Assembly (NCBI RefSeq): GCF_009663775.1
Contig: NZ_RDBR01000024.1
Location: 1-35,042 of the forward strand
Origin: Lactobacillus sp. 0.1XD8-4
GTDB lineage: Bacteria; Bacillota; Bacilli; Lactobacillales; Lactobacillaceae
DNA: 35,042 bases
Direction of reading: 5' to 3'
Part shown: positions 21,930-31,113 of the stretch, in pieces
How the letters are laid out: the number at the start of each line of letters is the position of its first letter
Numbering within the stretch: position 1 is the stretch's first letter
Translations under genes and position numbers: made by a program
The notes under the pieces: model-generated
Seen by the model: the letters and a program-made list of their open reading frames with translations, nothing else
What the model was told of the DNA's origin: nothing
Database searches by the model: none

Positions 21930-23776
21930 GACCTGGAATTGCTCAAAAAATAACAGTAAGAGGACAAGGACGCACCGAAGTTGAACCTCTTAATTGTGTT
22001 GATCCGGATAGCTTTTACATTACATGGGAAGTTAATTCAACTTGGAGTTTACAATTTACTGCTTATCAAGACGGCTCCTTGGCCTATTCAATGTTGGATA
22101 GTCAAGCGTCCGTCTTTTTTGATGGTCAAGAATATATCATCAAACAAGCAGAACCAGACTCTAACTCTGGGCAAAACTCGTTAGATGTGGTAGCTACTCA
22201 TGTTTATTTTGAAGTTGGACGCATTCGCAAGTATAAGACTTATGTGGACCCACAAGATAATGATAAGCAAACAGATGTAAGAGTTAATGGTGGAACACAA
22301 GTAGATAATGGCAATGACGATAGTGATTCTAATGCACAAAAAACTTCATCCCAGTCAAAAAATGGCGATACTACCACCACAACAACTGTTACCAAGACTG
22401 ATGAAACCAAAGATGACTCTGACGAAAATCAAATTTCTTACAAAATCGATGATGTTTTGAAATATTGGCTAGATGGCAACAATCTGGGGTTTTCATATCA
22501 AGTTATTGGTGATTTTCCATCGTCGCGTATAGAGCAACTTAGTGATGGCAGTGGTTCGGATATGCTAAGCAAAATTACTGATCACTGGCCTAATGCGATT
22601 ATTTACCCAGATAATAAAAACATTCGGGTTTACACCCAAGATCAGTTCAATAAAGATTACGGAAATCGACTTGATTATCTTTACAACACTACCGAATTTA
22701 AGTGGACGTTTGATTCTACTAGCCTAACGAATGAAGTCATGTGTATTGGTGGTAAGTATTCAATTGAAACCGAAGTTGATACTGATACAGATAGTGACAG
22801 TGATCAACCAGCGGCAAACGTTACCAAAAGTGCACAAGGTGTTATTGATGACGCGCGTTCTTACTTGGGTGTTCCGTACGTATATGGTGGTGCAGGTGGT
22901 GCACGAGGAGGTAATCCACGTAATGGAATGGATTGTTCTTCTTATATATCACAGGTTTATCAAGATTTTGGTATTCATGTGCCTGCTCAGACTGTCGCTA
23001 TGGAACCATATTTTCATGAAGTGAGTTCTCCGCAAACTGGAGATGTTGGTTTTTATGGCGCTCATGGAAGTTCTTACCATATTTGCTTGTTTTTAGATGC
23101 AAATACTATTATCTTCGAACCACAACCTGGTGAAGTTTGTAAGGAAGAACCTGCTAGTTGGTTTTATCCAAGCTGGGTTGCCCGCAATGATCAAATGGCG
23201 ACCATTGTTGGTAGCGGTGGCTCGGCAGGAGATAGTAGTAACCAAAGTAGCAGTACTTCATCATCCATTGAGTATTATTACTTTGCGCCATTTATGTATC
23301 GTGATGAAGAATCAATTAAAAAGTATGGAGAGTTTCCAGCAGAGCCGATTGAAGACGGTCGTTTTAGTGATAAAAATGCCATGATTGAATATGCAAAAAC
23401 AAAAATTCAACCTAATCCGGCATTATCTGTTGACGTAACTACTTATACAAATTTCAAACCAATAGCCGGCGACATGATTCACATCATAGTAAGAGACCAA
23501 CAAATTTCTACTAATGAAGCAGTTGTTGGTTTTAACTGGTATCCGTTTAGTGCAAGTAATCCAACCTCAGTTACATTGAACTCAAATACACAAAATATTT
23601 TAGATTATCAAAATGCCCGTAATAAGAGTTTAATGAAGGCTATTGATTCGATTAAACAAGCACCATCTTATCCGGATCAGTCAACAAATATTCTAACTAT
23701 TACAAGGGAGGAGGCAGATCGAATTGAGCAATACGTCGAGCAACAAAACAAGCAAAACCAACAAACAAACAGTTAA
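21926..23776 (+). CDS. Tail endopeptidase (Tal) with embedded NlpC/P60 domain
   Basis: 616 residues; ATG 21926 in ATGA overlap with dit. The N-terminal half is the phage tail-associated (gp44-like) fold, interrupted at about 115-170 by an acidic Thr/Ser/Asp-rich insert. At about 300-420 lies an NlpC/P60 peptidase: Y-L-G-V-P-Y-V-Y-G-G, catalytic Cys about 337 in G-M-D-C-S-S-Y, and His about 385 in S-Y-H-I-C. Acidic (D-T-D-S-D-S-D) and Gly/Ser linkers flank it, so it was probably inserted as a unit. It hydrolyses peptidoglycan peptides during DNA entry. Confidence 0.9.
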   Translation: MRPGIAQKITVRGQGRTEVEPLNCVDPDSFYITWEVNSTWSLQFTAYQDGSLAYSMLDSQASVFFDGQEYIIKQAEPDSNSGQNSLDVVATHVYFEVGRIRKYKTYVDPQDNDKQTDVRVNGGTQVDNGNDDSDSNAQKTSSQSKNGDTTTTTTVTKTDETKDDSDENQISYKIDDVLKYWLDGNNLGFSYQVIGDFPSSRIEQLSDGSGSDMLSKITDHWPNAIIYPDNKNIRVYTQDQFNKDYGNRLDYLYNTTEFKWTFDSTSLTNEVMCIGGKYSIETEVDTDTDSDSDQPAANVTKSAQGVIDDARSYLGVPYVYGGAGGARGGNPRNGMDCSSYISQVYQDFGIHVPAQTVAMEPYFHEVSSPQTGDVGFYGAHGSSYHICLFLDANTIIFEPQPGEVCKEEPASWFYPSWVARNDQMATIVGSGGSAGDSSNQSSSTSSSIEYYYFAPFMYRDEESIKKYGEFPAEPIEDGRFSDKNAMIEYAKTKIQPNPALSVDVTTYTNFKPIAGDMIHIIVRDQQISTNEAVVGFNWYPFSASNPTSVTLNSNTQNILDYQNARNKSLMKAIDSIKQAPSYPDQSTNILTITREEADRIEQYVEQQNKQNQQTNS

Positions 23777-26700
23777 AGTTATTGTTGGAGAAATTGGACG
23801 AGATACAAAAACTGGTATCTTAGGACGTGGATACTCATATGATAATGGAGCAACCTTTCATGTAACAGACACAATGTTTGGGCGATTATATGATAAAGAC
23901 GATGGTGAAAGAATGTGGCCTAATATGGCTCATAAAGTGGCAGACGAAATTAAATCTGCTACGGCTGACTTACCAAACGTCCGTAAGCAAGCTGATGAAG
24001 CGGTAAAATTTGCTGAGTCCGCTATTGCTGCAAGTAAGGTCAATAGTGATGCGATCGTTGCACAGAGTTCGGCGGTGGTTGAGGCAAAGTCAGCAATGGA
24101 TAGTGCTACGGCGGAAATTCAGCAATTAAAAGCTAACGCAGCTAGCGATGTTGCGCAAATAGAATCAACTATTGCTGAAGTACAGGCTGGTGTCAACCAA
24201 GCAAAATCTGCCAATGAATCAGCCGTCCAAGCAGTTCAAGCCGAACTTAAATTGACAAGTGACTCGATGGATAAAGTCGAAAAGCGATTAGATGAAGTTG
24301 ATACTAGCCTTGACACTTATGCTAAAAGTGCTGCGGAACAAGGACATGACATTACTTTAATTAAGCAGAAACAAGGCCAGTTTGAGGCTGATTTTGCTTC
24401 TGCACAGGGAAATGTTAATCAGATTCAGGTTGATATCAAAGGCTTAAGCCAGAACATTAAGGACAATCAAGGCAACATTGCTTCATTGTTAACCTCTGCT
24501 GATAAGTTACAAGCGTCAATGACAGATGCAGAGAAAAACATATCTAATCTGCTTTTAACTGCCAGCAAGTATGAGCAAACATTCAAGGATCAGGATGGAC
24601 GTTTAAGCAAGGTAGAGCAGACTGCTACTGAACATACTAGTGAATTGGCCGACGCAAAGGGTAATATTGATAAGGTCACACAAAAGGCGAATACTCTGCA
24701 ATTATTACTTAGCGATGCTCAAAAGAATATTCAAAATATTCAGCTTGACGCTAAAGGCCTTCATGACACGTTAACAGGCCAAGGTAATCAATTGGCTAGT
24801 CTTGATGTGACACTTAACAACTTAGATAGTAAGTATTCCGGTATTACTGGAGACCTGCAATCTAAGCAAACAGCGTTAAGCACGGAACAGAAACAAACTA
24901 AGGATATGCTGCTAAATAAAGCCGATAAGTCCGAAGTGGATAATGTAAAGGGAACTGTTACCCAAGTCAGTGCCGAACAAAAGGTAATGGCTGATCAGAT
25001 TAATCAGAAGGTATCATCTGTTGAGTACCAGACGTTGAAAGATAAAGTTAATGGAATGAAGGTCAGTGGACGGAATTTATTAATTGGAACCAGCGAAGAT
25101 GAGTTATCGGGAAAGGCTTATGCTTTTGCTGATTATCAAATCTCGGGTGGTTTACAACCAAATAAAACATATACGCTTTCCGGTTGGGCACGGGTTGATC
25201 AGAATTCCCTTAACCATAGTCAAAATGTGTTTGTTGATGCATATTCTGAGGACTGGTCATGGTCAGTCAGTTTAAATATCAGTAGTTCTCTAACGTCTCA
25301 ATACAATAAAATCACTTTCACTACTCCAAGTGGAAAGCAACTTCATCCATATGTAACTGTTTACCTTTCTCATCCAGATGGTGGAACAAACGAGAACAAT
25401 AATGATGCAATTTCTGGCATGGCATTTATTAAAAAGTTAAAGCTAGAAGAAGGGGATTTTGATACAGATTATACTCACGCTCCAGAAGATACCATCACTG
25501 CTATTCAAAAGAATGCAACTGCTATTGACGAAAATAGTAAGCTTATTAGTTTAATGGCAAAGCAAACCGAAGTCGACAATGTAAAAAATACGGCGCAACA
25601 GATTAGTTCTCGTCTTGACATCTTAGCTGGGGAAGTTAAATCAAAAGTTGATGAAACTAGGGTTAATAACATTGTTGACGGTAAAGGCTATGCGACAACT
25701 AGTACGGTACAATCATTAGTTGACCAGAAAGCAGGAACGATCAACGAAAGCATTGCTAACTTAACTAATAAATTAGTAAATAACAATGGTGGTGGAGTTA
25801 ATCTAATTTCGGGAACTATTGAAGATATAGTTGTAGATGATACAACTAATACCGGTACACAAGGTTGGTGCTTTAATACAATTCCAATTAATGCTGATTT
25901 GAAAGTCGGAGATAAAATTACTGTTTCTGTCGAAAACGTGACTATGACAGGAAAAGGTGATCTATCAAAATGGGGTGCAACTTTATATAGCAAGGATATT
26001 AGTGAAGCACGTGCTAATAATTATGAAGTCAATGCAGGTAAGAACGCTCAAGTAACAATCACCGTAACTTCAATGAATGATCCCAATAAGCAAACCGCAT
26101 TACTCATTTACTCTGGCCGTGTGGGTGATACTGAAGGAAAGAAAGCGGTATTCCACCACCTCAAAGTTGAACGAGGAGAAATAGCTACGCCTTATTCGCA
26201 GGCACCTAGCGACAACGCTACTATTATCCAATTCCAATCAGTTACCGCCTCAATTGATGGCTTGCAGTCAAGTGTTACTAATTACCAGAATGATACATCC
26301 TCAAAGTACACGCAACTTTCGAATTTAATGCAGTCTAAGGTTGGCACAGCCGATTTTGATAATTTGAAACGTGCTGTCGATATGCAAACTTTAGATTCAG
26401 CAGATATTAATAATATGCGGACTAATGGTCATTACTTTGTTCGTAACCTGGCTAATAATCCAATCGGTGGCTGGGTCTATGTTGACGTAACTGGTAATGG
26501 TAATGATCGAATTCGCCAGGACGTTTACCAAGATAGTGGACTCAAGCATAAGTATCGACGTTGGTTCGGTACTTACTGGACCGGCTGGGAAGAAGGAGCA
26601 ACCTATACCGAAATAACTCAGCTACAAGATGCAGTTAACTTGCGAGTTCAAAAGGGCGAACTGCTGTCACAGATTAATTTAACGGCTGGTAATACGTTGA

Positions 26701-27701
26701 TTCAGTCAAATAAGCTATACCTTGATGCTTCGTCAGTCGTATTTTCCGGTCGTGCTTTTATTCCGAGTGCGGCAATTGCTAGTTTGAGTGCCGATAAGAT
26801 TAATACTGGAACACTTAATACCGACAAGATATCGTTGAGTAACGGACATGTAAGACTATCATCTGATGATGACCATTTTTATGTTCAGACAGAAGAGAAT
26901 GCGGTTAATAACCCTACAACTCGGTTTAATTTTGATGGTATAGACTTCATGGATAGCTCATATGGTAAAGAAGTTCCTCAATATAGCATTGGGTATGATA
27001 CTTCTAGTGCTGATCGTCATTTATATATCAATACTTTTGACCACTTTAACTCGGGTGGGACAACAGCTAGCCAACTATGGTATTCAATGGTACCCGCTAT
27101 TAGTCTGAATAATCAGGAAATTAACTTTGCTGCTAAAGGTAATATGCATATGCAAGTAGTTGATGGCGGAGTAAATATTAAGCCGACACTATTCTTCCAA
27201 AACAATACTAATAACGGGACATATGCTGGTTTTACCCGTCTTGATAACTCTGATACCGTTGAATTCAATACTGGTAATAACAATGGGGAAAACTTCCATG
27301 TTAATTCTGGCGCTCGCTTCATGAAGTATGTTTACTTCAATGATTATTGCCGAGCACAAGGATGGCTCACTTATTCGACCCTATCAAAGAAGACGAATAT
27401 CAAAAAGCTTGATACTAGTCTAGCGCTAGATAAGATCCGTCAAGATGATCAATACCTTTATGAGTATAAGCGGAATGTAGCTAAGGGTGTATACGACCCA
27501 CAAGCTAGTTTCATTATTGATGATGTTAACGATGTATCGCATTACTCGGTCCCAAGAGAATTCATCGACCAAACCGGAAAATATCGTGAGCCGAGTGTTG
27601 AATTATCATACCTCATCGCCGCATTCCAAGAAATTGATAAGCAAGTGCAAAAGCAAAAAGAAGAAATTAAAGAATTAAAGGAGAAATTACAACATGAATA
27701 A
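23724..27701 (+). CDS. Large tail fibre protein with carbohydrate-binding-like domains and S74-like C-terminus
   Basis: 1325 residues from TTG 23724, which follows the strong SD AGGGAGGAGG (23704-23713) inside the end of the previous gene; no ATG fits as well. Domains: N-terminal attachment part (1-75), long coiled coil (about 80-440), a first beta-sandwich beginning R-N-L-L-I-G-T-S-E-D (about 448-590), a second beginning V-N-L-I-S-G-T-I-E-D (about 690-840), a pyocin-knob-like region with G-W-V-Y-V-D-V-T...W-T-G-W-E-E (about 890-975), and an end with Y-S-T-L-S-K-K-T-N-I-K-K-L (about 1213), like an S74 intramolecular chaperone. Likely a host-receptor fibre. Confidence 0.85.
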   Translation: MSNTSSNKTSKTNKQTVKVIVGEIGRDTKTGILGRGYSYDNGATFHVTDTMFGRLYDKDDGERMWPNMAHKVADEIKSATADLPNVRKQADEAVKFAESAIAASKVNSDAIVAQSSAVVEAKSAMDSATAEIQQLKANAASDVAQIESTIAEVQAGVNQAKSANESAVQAVQAELKLTSDSMDKVEKRLDEVDTSLDTYAKSAAEQGHDITLIKQKQGQFEADFASAQGNVNQIQVDIKGLSQNIKDNQGNIASLLTSADKLQASMTDAEKNISNLLLTASKYEQTFKDQDGRLSKVEQTATEHTSELADAKGNIDKVTQKANTLQLLLSDAQKNIQNIQLDAKGLHDTLTGQGNQLASLDVTLNNLDSKYSGITGDLQSKQTALSTEQKQTKDMLLNKADKSEVDNVKGTVTQVSAEQKVMADQINQKVSSVEYQTLKDKVNGMKVSGRNLLIGTSEDELSGKAYAFADYQISGGLQPNKTYTLSGWARVDQNSLNHSQNVFVDAYSEDWSWSVSLNISSSLTSQYNKITFTTPSGKQLHPYVTVYLSHPDGGTNENNNDAISGMAFIKKLKLEEGDFDTDYTHAPEDTITAIQKNATAIDENSKLISLMAKQTEVDNVKNTAQQISSRLDILAGEVKSKVDETRVNNIVDGKGYATTSTVQSLVDQKAGTINESIANLTNKLVNNNGGGVNLISGTIEDIVVDDTTNTGTQGWCFNTIPINADLKVGDKITVSVENVTMTGKGDLSKWGATLYSKDISEARANNYEVNAGKNAQVTITVTSMNDPNKQTALLIYSGRVGDTEGKKAVFHHLKVERGEIATPYSQAPSDNATIIQFQSVTASIDGLQSSVTNYQNDTSSKYTQLSNLMQSKVGTADFDNLKRAVDMQTLDSADINNMRTNGHYFVRNLANNPIGGWVYVDVTGNGNDRIRQDVYQDSGLKHKYRRWFGTYWTGWEEGATYTEITQLQDAVNLRVQKGELLSQINLTAGNTLIQSNKLYLDASSVVFSGRAFIPSAAIASLSADKINTGTLNTDKISLSNGHVRLSSDDDHFYVQTEENAVNNPTTRFNFDGIDFMDSSYGKEVPQYSIGYDTSSADRHLYINTFDHFNSGGTTASQLWYSMVPAISLNNQEINFAAKGNMHMQVVDGGVNIKPTLFFQNNTNNGTYAGFTRLDNSDTVEFNTGNNNGENFHVNSGARFMKYVYFNDYCRAQGWLTYSTLSKKTNIKKLDTSLALDKIRQDDQYLYEYKRNVAKGVYDPQASFIIDDVNDVSHYSVPREFIDQTGKYREPSVELSYLIAAFQEIDKQVQKQKEEIKELKEKLQHE

Positions 27702-27963
27702 CAATGATTTATTAGTACAAACCGCCCGAGAATTAGCTGCTCGTCTTTCAAATGCCGAGATCGATCGGGCTAGTTTCCGAGCTCAAGCAATTGAGTTGCA
27801 AAATGAAAACGATCAATTAAAGAAACAAATTAAGGATTTACAAGATGAGTTAGCAAAGCAAAAACAAGCAAAAGAGGATCAATCATCAGTAGCACCTAAA
27901 ACAGTTACCGAAAATCAAACCGCTAACACCACAGAAACAGAACAAGACCCACAAAATAAATAA
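27694..27963 (+). CDS. Small coiled-coil tail protein (89 aa)
   Basis: 89 residues; ATG 27694 overlaps the fibre stop by 8 bases; SD AAGGAG (27677-27682). Residues 20-65 form a strong heptad coiled coil (L-Q-N-E-N-D-Q-L-K-K-Q-I-K-D-L) and the rest is a Thr/Asn/Glu-rich flexible tail. Small proteins of this kind follow the fibre in many Lactobacillus phages and are probably virion or assembly factors. Its last codons form the left arm of a hairpin that resembles a terminator. Confidence 0.7.
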   Translation: MNNNDLLVQTARELAARLSNAEIDRASFRAQAIELQNENDQLKKQIKDLQDELAKQKQAKEDQSSVAPKTVTENQTANTTETEQDPQNK

Positions 27964-27979
27964 GCTGTGGGCCTTTTTA
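27948..27979 (+). terminator. Terminator-like hairpin inside the tail operon
   Basis: CCCACA (27948-27953) pairs with TGTGGG (27966-27971), then CCTTTTTAG. It encloses the stop codon of the coiled-coil gene. As the tail genes continue, it may only attenuate transcription. Confidence 0.45.
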
Positions 27980-28005
27980 GTACAAATATTTAGGAGGAAA
28001 ATACC

Positions 28006-28275
28006 ATGAATGAAACACAATTAAGCTCATTTAACTACCAATTTGATACTAATACTGGCAAGTGTCTTTATGCGCAAGTTGGTTTGCATAATGAAAGTGC
28101 TGATAGTACTGAATTTGTCAATGCTTCAATTCGGGTTAAACCAGATGATTTACCAGAAAGCAAGGACTTTATGCAATTATCAATGAAGGACTTAATTACC
28201 ATTGCTAAGCAGAAGCTCGCCGCTGATACAGCTATCAAAAAGGAAAACCAAAATACTGAACCGAACAATCAATAA
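28006..28275 (+). CDS. Hypothetical tail-associated protein (89 aa)
   Basis: 89 residues; ATG 28006 with SD AGGAGG (27992-27997). Mixed fold: start with S-S-F-N-Y-Q-F-D-T-N-T-G-K-C, strand N-A-S-I-R-V-K-P-D-D-L, and a short helix M-K-D-L-I-T-I-A-K-Q-K-L. Acidic/Asn end. Small proteins with this N-terminal look occur between fibre and esterase genes of Lactobacillus phages. Function unknown. Confidence 0.65.
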   Translation: MNETQLSSFNYQFDTNTGKCLYAQVGLHNESADSTEFVNASIRVKPDDLPESKDFMQLSMKDLITIAKQKLAADTAIKKENQNTEPNNQ

Positions 28276-28287
28276 CGAGGTGGTAAC

Positions 28288-29433
28288 ATGACCAAACTAG
28301 TTGCGTTTGGCGATTCAATTTTTGCTGGTTGGGACGGAAAAGAAAATGTTTCAGCCAATCAACGGATCCCTGAATTGATTGGTCAACACTTAGGCTGGCA
28401 GGTAGCCAATGTAGCGATTGGCGGAACTAAGTATGACAATAGTTCAAATGGCTTTACGGCGATGGTCAATAAGACTGACGTATCAGGGTTCGACTATGCG
28501 CTAGTAAGTTATGGAGTTAATAACTTCAGCTGGCCCGAAGCCTTAGCAACTGTTAAGCAGAATGCGGTTAATGGGTTTGAGGCGTTAAAGCGTAAGAACC
28601 CTAACATTAAAATCATGTTGGAATTGCCGACTGAGGACTTTCGACAAGGAAGCAAGACCCTTTATGATGTCAACAATGCTTTCTGGAACCAGAATCAGTT
28701 AGACGACATGTTAATTGACGTTGCCAAACAAGAAGGGCTTGAATATTACGACTGGCGCCCAGATCCATTAATTACCTACGAAAATGCTAATCAAACACTG
28801 GGTGACGGTAATACAGGAGTACACCCAACGAAAGCAACGATGCGAGCTATTGCTCAACGGCTAGCAGAGAAGTTTAAGCAAATGGCAGGTGGAACAGTTC
28901 AACCGAGTCCACCACCACATATTGACCCTCCTCACGATAATCCACCTAAAACTGATAAGCCAGAAAATAAGCCTCAACCACCAGTTGTTAAAACAGTTGA
29001 TGAGTTGAGGCTTGACCGTTTAGCAGATTTATTTGGGATTGGTACCAATGTGAGTAACGGGATTAACCGGACGCTCAACAAGATTAATGAACTTTATAGC
29101 CAAATGCACAACCTTATGGGAACGGATAGTAAGCAGGTTCAGGCAACGTTAATCGCTCCCGACAATGCGCTTACTCGTCCGCTTCGCAACTATGTATTAT
29201 TAAGTTTCTTCAACTTAGAGCGAGAAGTTAACGAGCTGATTAGCTTATGTAATAGCAACTGGTTATGTGACCCTGAAACGGGTGCTAAAACTAGCCTATT
29301 GCGATTGCTACGTGTTGACAGTTTGGCGACTGATGCTCATTACAAAGATACCGTTAATTACAACTGGTATCTGATTGAAAACAAATTAAACACGTTAATT
29401 GGTTATATTAATAAGATATTGAAAGGAGAATGA
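28288..29433 (+). CDS. SGNH/GDSL hydrolase fused to a helical domain
   Basis: 381 residues; ATG 28288 with SD CGAGGTGG (28276-28283). Residues 1-200 are an SGNH hydrolase: block I G-D-S-I-F-A-G-W with Ser10, block II around G45-G46, block III G-V-N-N with N78-N79, block V D173-x5-H179-P. The D/H spacing is wider than the usual D-x-x-H. A Pro-rich linker (about 205-235) leads to a helical domain (240-381) with W-L-C-D-P-E. Family members remove acetyl or acyl groups from surface glycans; a tail-bound enzyme that trims teichoic acid or polysaccharide during adsorption is the likely role. Confidence 0.88.
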   Translation: MTKLVAFGDSIFAGWDGKENVSANQRIPELIGQHLGWQVANVAIGGTKYDNSSNGFTAMVNKTDVSGFDYALVSYGVNNFSWPEALATVKQNAVNGFEALKRKNPNIKIMLELPTEDFRQGSKTLYDVNNAFWNQNQLDDMLIDVAKQEGLEYYDWRPDPLITYENANQTLGDGNTGVHPTKATMRAIAQRLAEKFKQMAGGTVQPSPPPHIDPPHDNPPKTDKPENKPQPPVVKTVDELRLDRLADLFGIGTNVSNGINRTLNKINELYSQMHNLMGTDSKQVQATLIAPDNALTRPLRNYVLLSFFNLEREVNELISLCNSNWLCDPETGAKTSLLRLLRVDSLATDAHYKDTVNYNWYLIENKLNTLIGYINKILKGE

Positions 29434-29435
29434 TA

Positions 29436-30545
29436 ATGGCTGATTTAATTGAAGCTAAAGACCGCAATAATCGGATTATCCTTGATACCACAGTTTCAGC
29501 CGATACTACGGTTAAAATGCCAGCAATGAATGGTCATCAAGGCGATAACGGGCGAGTTGTGCCATTTGTTATTGTACAAGGTCCTAATCACCTGCCAATG
29601 AATATGCAAGGCAAGTCGATTGACCTTGTGGGTGTTGACCATGATGGGCGGTTAAAAATTTCTGGTGCCACTTACAAAGTAATTGATCCATCTGTTGGTA
29701 CGCTTGACTTTACAATTCCGGGAGCGTTCTATCAAGCACTTGGTGATTATCAGCAAGCCTATTTCCGTATTAAGGACAGTAACAATCAAGTTATTTCAAC
29801 GATTAATGTTGCCTTTACTACGCTAGCTGGTGCTGACTATATGACCTATGGAGATTCTAAAATATTCAATGGATATGTAAGTCAAAGCATGGCTGGAGTT
29901 GAACAAGAAGTTGCTAACTGGGTTAATCAGCTTAAAGCAATGCTTTCAGGAACAGAGGGAGCAGCAGATGTTGCCCGTTCAGCAGTTCAAGCATTATTAG
30001 CTGCAATCTCGGCTAACCAAGTGGCAACTTTTGGTGGGAACAATAATTTTACTGGTGAGAACAAGTTCCACGGAGTTACTGAGATTGACAACTTGCAAGG
30101 ACCAGCTCGCCAAGCGCTATTCAACTATACTGATAACAAGTTCAATGGTTTAACTAGCCAGCTTAATTCGATTACTGGACGGTTAGCTAATGTATTGAGA
30201 ACCGATTCCGCTTGGACTCGTGATTATACCTTAGGTGGTTGTCTGTCACGTGCTAACAACGGAAATGACTTTGCTCTCTCTAAGTTCCATATTATGCAGA
30301 ATGTGAACCTAATTCTAGGACGTGGTGATGTTAAGGTCGACAATGACCAAGACTTTAATGAATCACAAATCTATCTTCCATGGACCGTTGATAACGCTGA
30401 TGTGGCAATTGCACAGATGTATCACTTTGAAGGGTATGCTTTACCACGTCTTGATATTGATAGTAAGAAGCTCAATATCAGTCTTAAAGGCAAGCGCCAC
30501 GAAATTGAACGACTTAGTCTTGTAATTATTGCATTTGACAGATAG
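29436..30545 (+). CDS. Baseplate upper protein (BppU-like)
   Basis: 369 residues from ATG 29436, seven bases after SD AAAGGAGA (29422-29429); ATG 29430 touches the SD and is rejected. Residues 1-140 fit the BppU N-terminal beta domain (N-R-I-I-L-D-T-T-V, D-L-V-G-V-D-H-D-G-R, G-D-Y-Q-Q-A-Y-F-R-I). Then a linker with A-A-D-V-A-R-S-A, a trimer-forming G-G-N-N-N-F-T-G-E-N-K-F motif and a C-terminal beta domain. It links receptor-binding parts to the baseplate. Confidence 0.8.
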   Translation: MADLIEAKDRNNRIILDTTVSADTTVKMPAMNGHQGDNGRVVPFVIVQGPNHLPMNMQGKSIDLVGVDHDGRLKISGATYKVIDPSVGTLDFTIPGAFYQALGDYQQAYFRIKDSNNQVISTINVAFTTLAGADYMTYGDSKIFNGYVSQSMAGVEQEVANWVNQLKAMLSGTEGAADVARSAVQALLAAISANQVATFGGNNNFTGENKFHGVTEIDNLQGPARQALFNYTDNKFNGLTSQLNSITGRLANVLRTDSAWTRDYTLGGCLSRANNGNDFALSKFHIMQNVNLILGRGDVKVDNDQDFNESQIYLPWTVDNADVAIAQMYHFEGYALPRLDIDSKKLNISLKGKRHEIERLSLVIIAFDR

Positions 30546-30556
30546 GGGTGAGCAAT

Positions 30557-30961
30557 ATGGCAACAATCTATGTATATAACAAGAATAACCTCTTTGTGGG
30601 ACGTAAAGACAACATTAACTTAGAAGCATATGAATTGGCGGATAATGAATCCATCAATAAGCCGCAAACAGTTTATGAATATGACGATAGCTATCACCTA
30701 ACTGGTTTAGCCAAGATTAAGCCCGGAACAGTGATTGCCAATGCAACGCATACTGTACCACCAGATGGATTGAATGATCCTACTTATGATCCAGCAAATA
30801 ATACCTGGCATGGCATTAGTAATGATGAATACCGAAAGCTATACAACGTTCCAGCAAGTGAACCAGACGGATCAGCTAAATTAATCAATGCTTTAACACA
30901 ACAAGTCTTTCAGTTAACGCAGAAAGTAAATCAACTAGAAAAGAGTGATCAGAATGGTTGA
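30557..30961 (+). CDS. Small tail/fibre-associated protein (134 aa)
   Basis: 134 residues from ATG 30557 (SD AGGGGTG, 30544-30550, spacing about 6); GTG 30548 is inside the SD. It starts with I-Y-V-Y-N-K-N-N-L-F-V-G, has P-P-D-G-L-N-D-P-T-Y-D-P-A-N-N-T-W-H-G-I in the middle and an amphipathic Q/L-rich terminal coiled coil. This is the usual companion of XkdX-like genes in Lactobacillus phages. It overlaps the XkdX gene by 8 bases. Confidence 0.75.
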   Translation: MATIYVYNKNNLFVGRKDNINLEAYELADNESINKPQTVYEYDDSYHLTGLAKIKPGTVIANATHTVPPDGLNDPTYDPANNTWHGISNDEYRKLYNVPASEPDGSAKLINALTQQVFQLTQKVNQLEKSDQNG

Positions 30962-31073
30962 GATAATTAGAATGTTGGCTCAGCAATATGCTGATATTCG
31001 CTGGGCGGTTGAAGATGGGGCAATTACGAAGGAACAATACAAGAAATTCACTGGGAAAGAATATTCAGAATAG
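30954..31073 (+). CDS. XkdX family protein (39 aa)
   Basis: 39 residues; ATG 30954 lies within the end of the previous gene. Shows the XkdX pattern: a short helix, W-A-V-E-D-G-A-I-T-K-E-Q-Y-K-K-F-T-G-K-E-Y. Members of this family are tiny proteins next to tail genes in many Gram-positive siphophages. Their role is unknown. Confidence 0.85.
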   Translation: MVEIIRMLAQQYADIRWAVEDGAITKEQYKKFTGKEYSE

Positions 31074-31076
31074 TTG

Positions 31077-31113
31077 TATAATTAATCCATCAATTAAAAG
31101 GTGGATTAATTAT
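31077..31113 (+). promoter_or_regulatory. -10 box and start-codon hairpin of the moron
   Basis: TATAAT (31077-31082) lies right after the XkdX stop, without a clear -35. A perfect 12-bp inverted repeat, ATAATTAATCCA (31078-31089) and TGGATTAATTAT (31102-31113), has the SD (AAAAGGTGG) partly in its loop and places the ATG's first bases in the 3' arm. It could control translation or bind a repressor. Confidence 0.5.
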
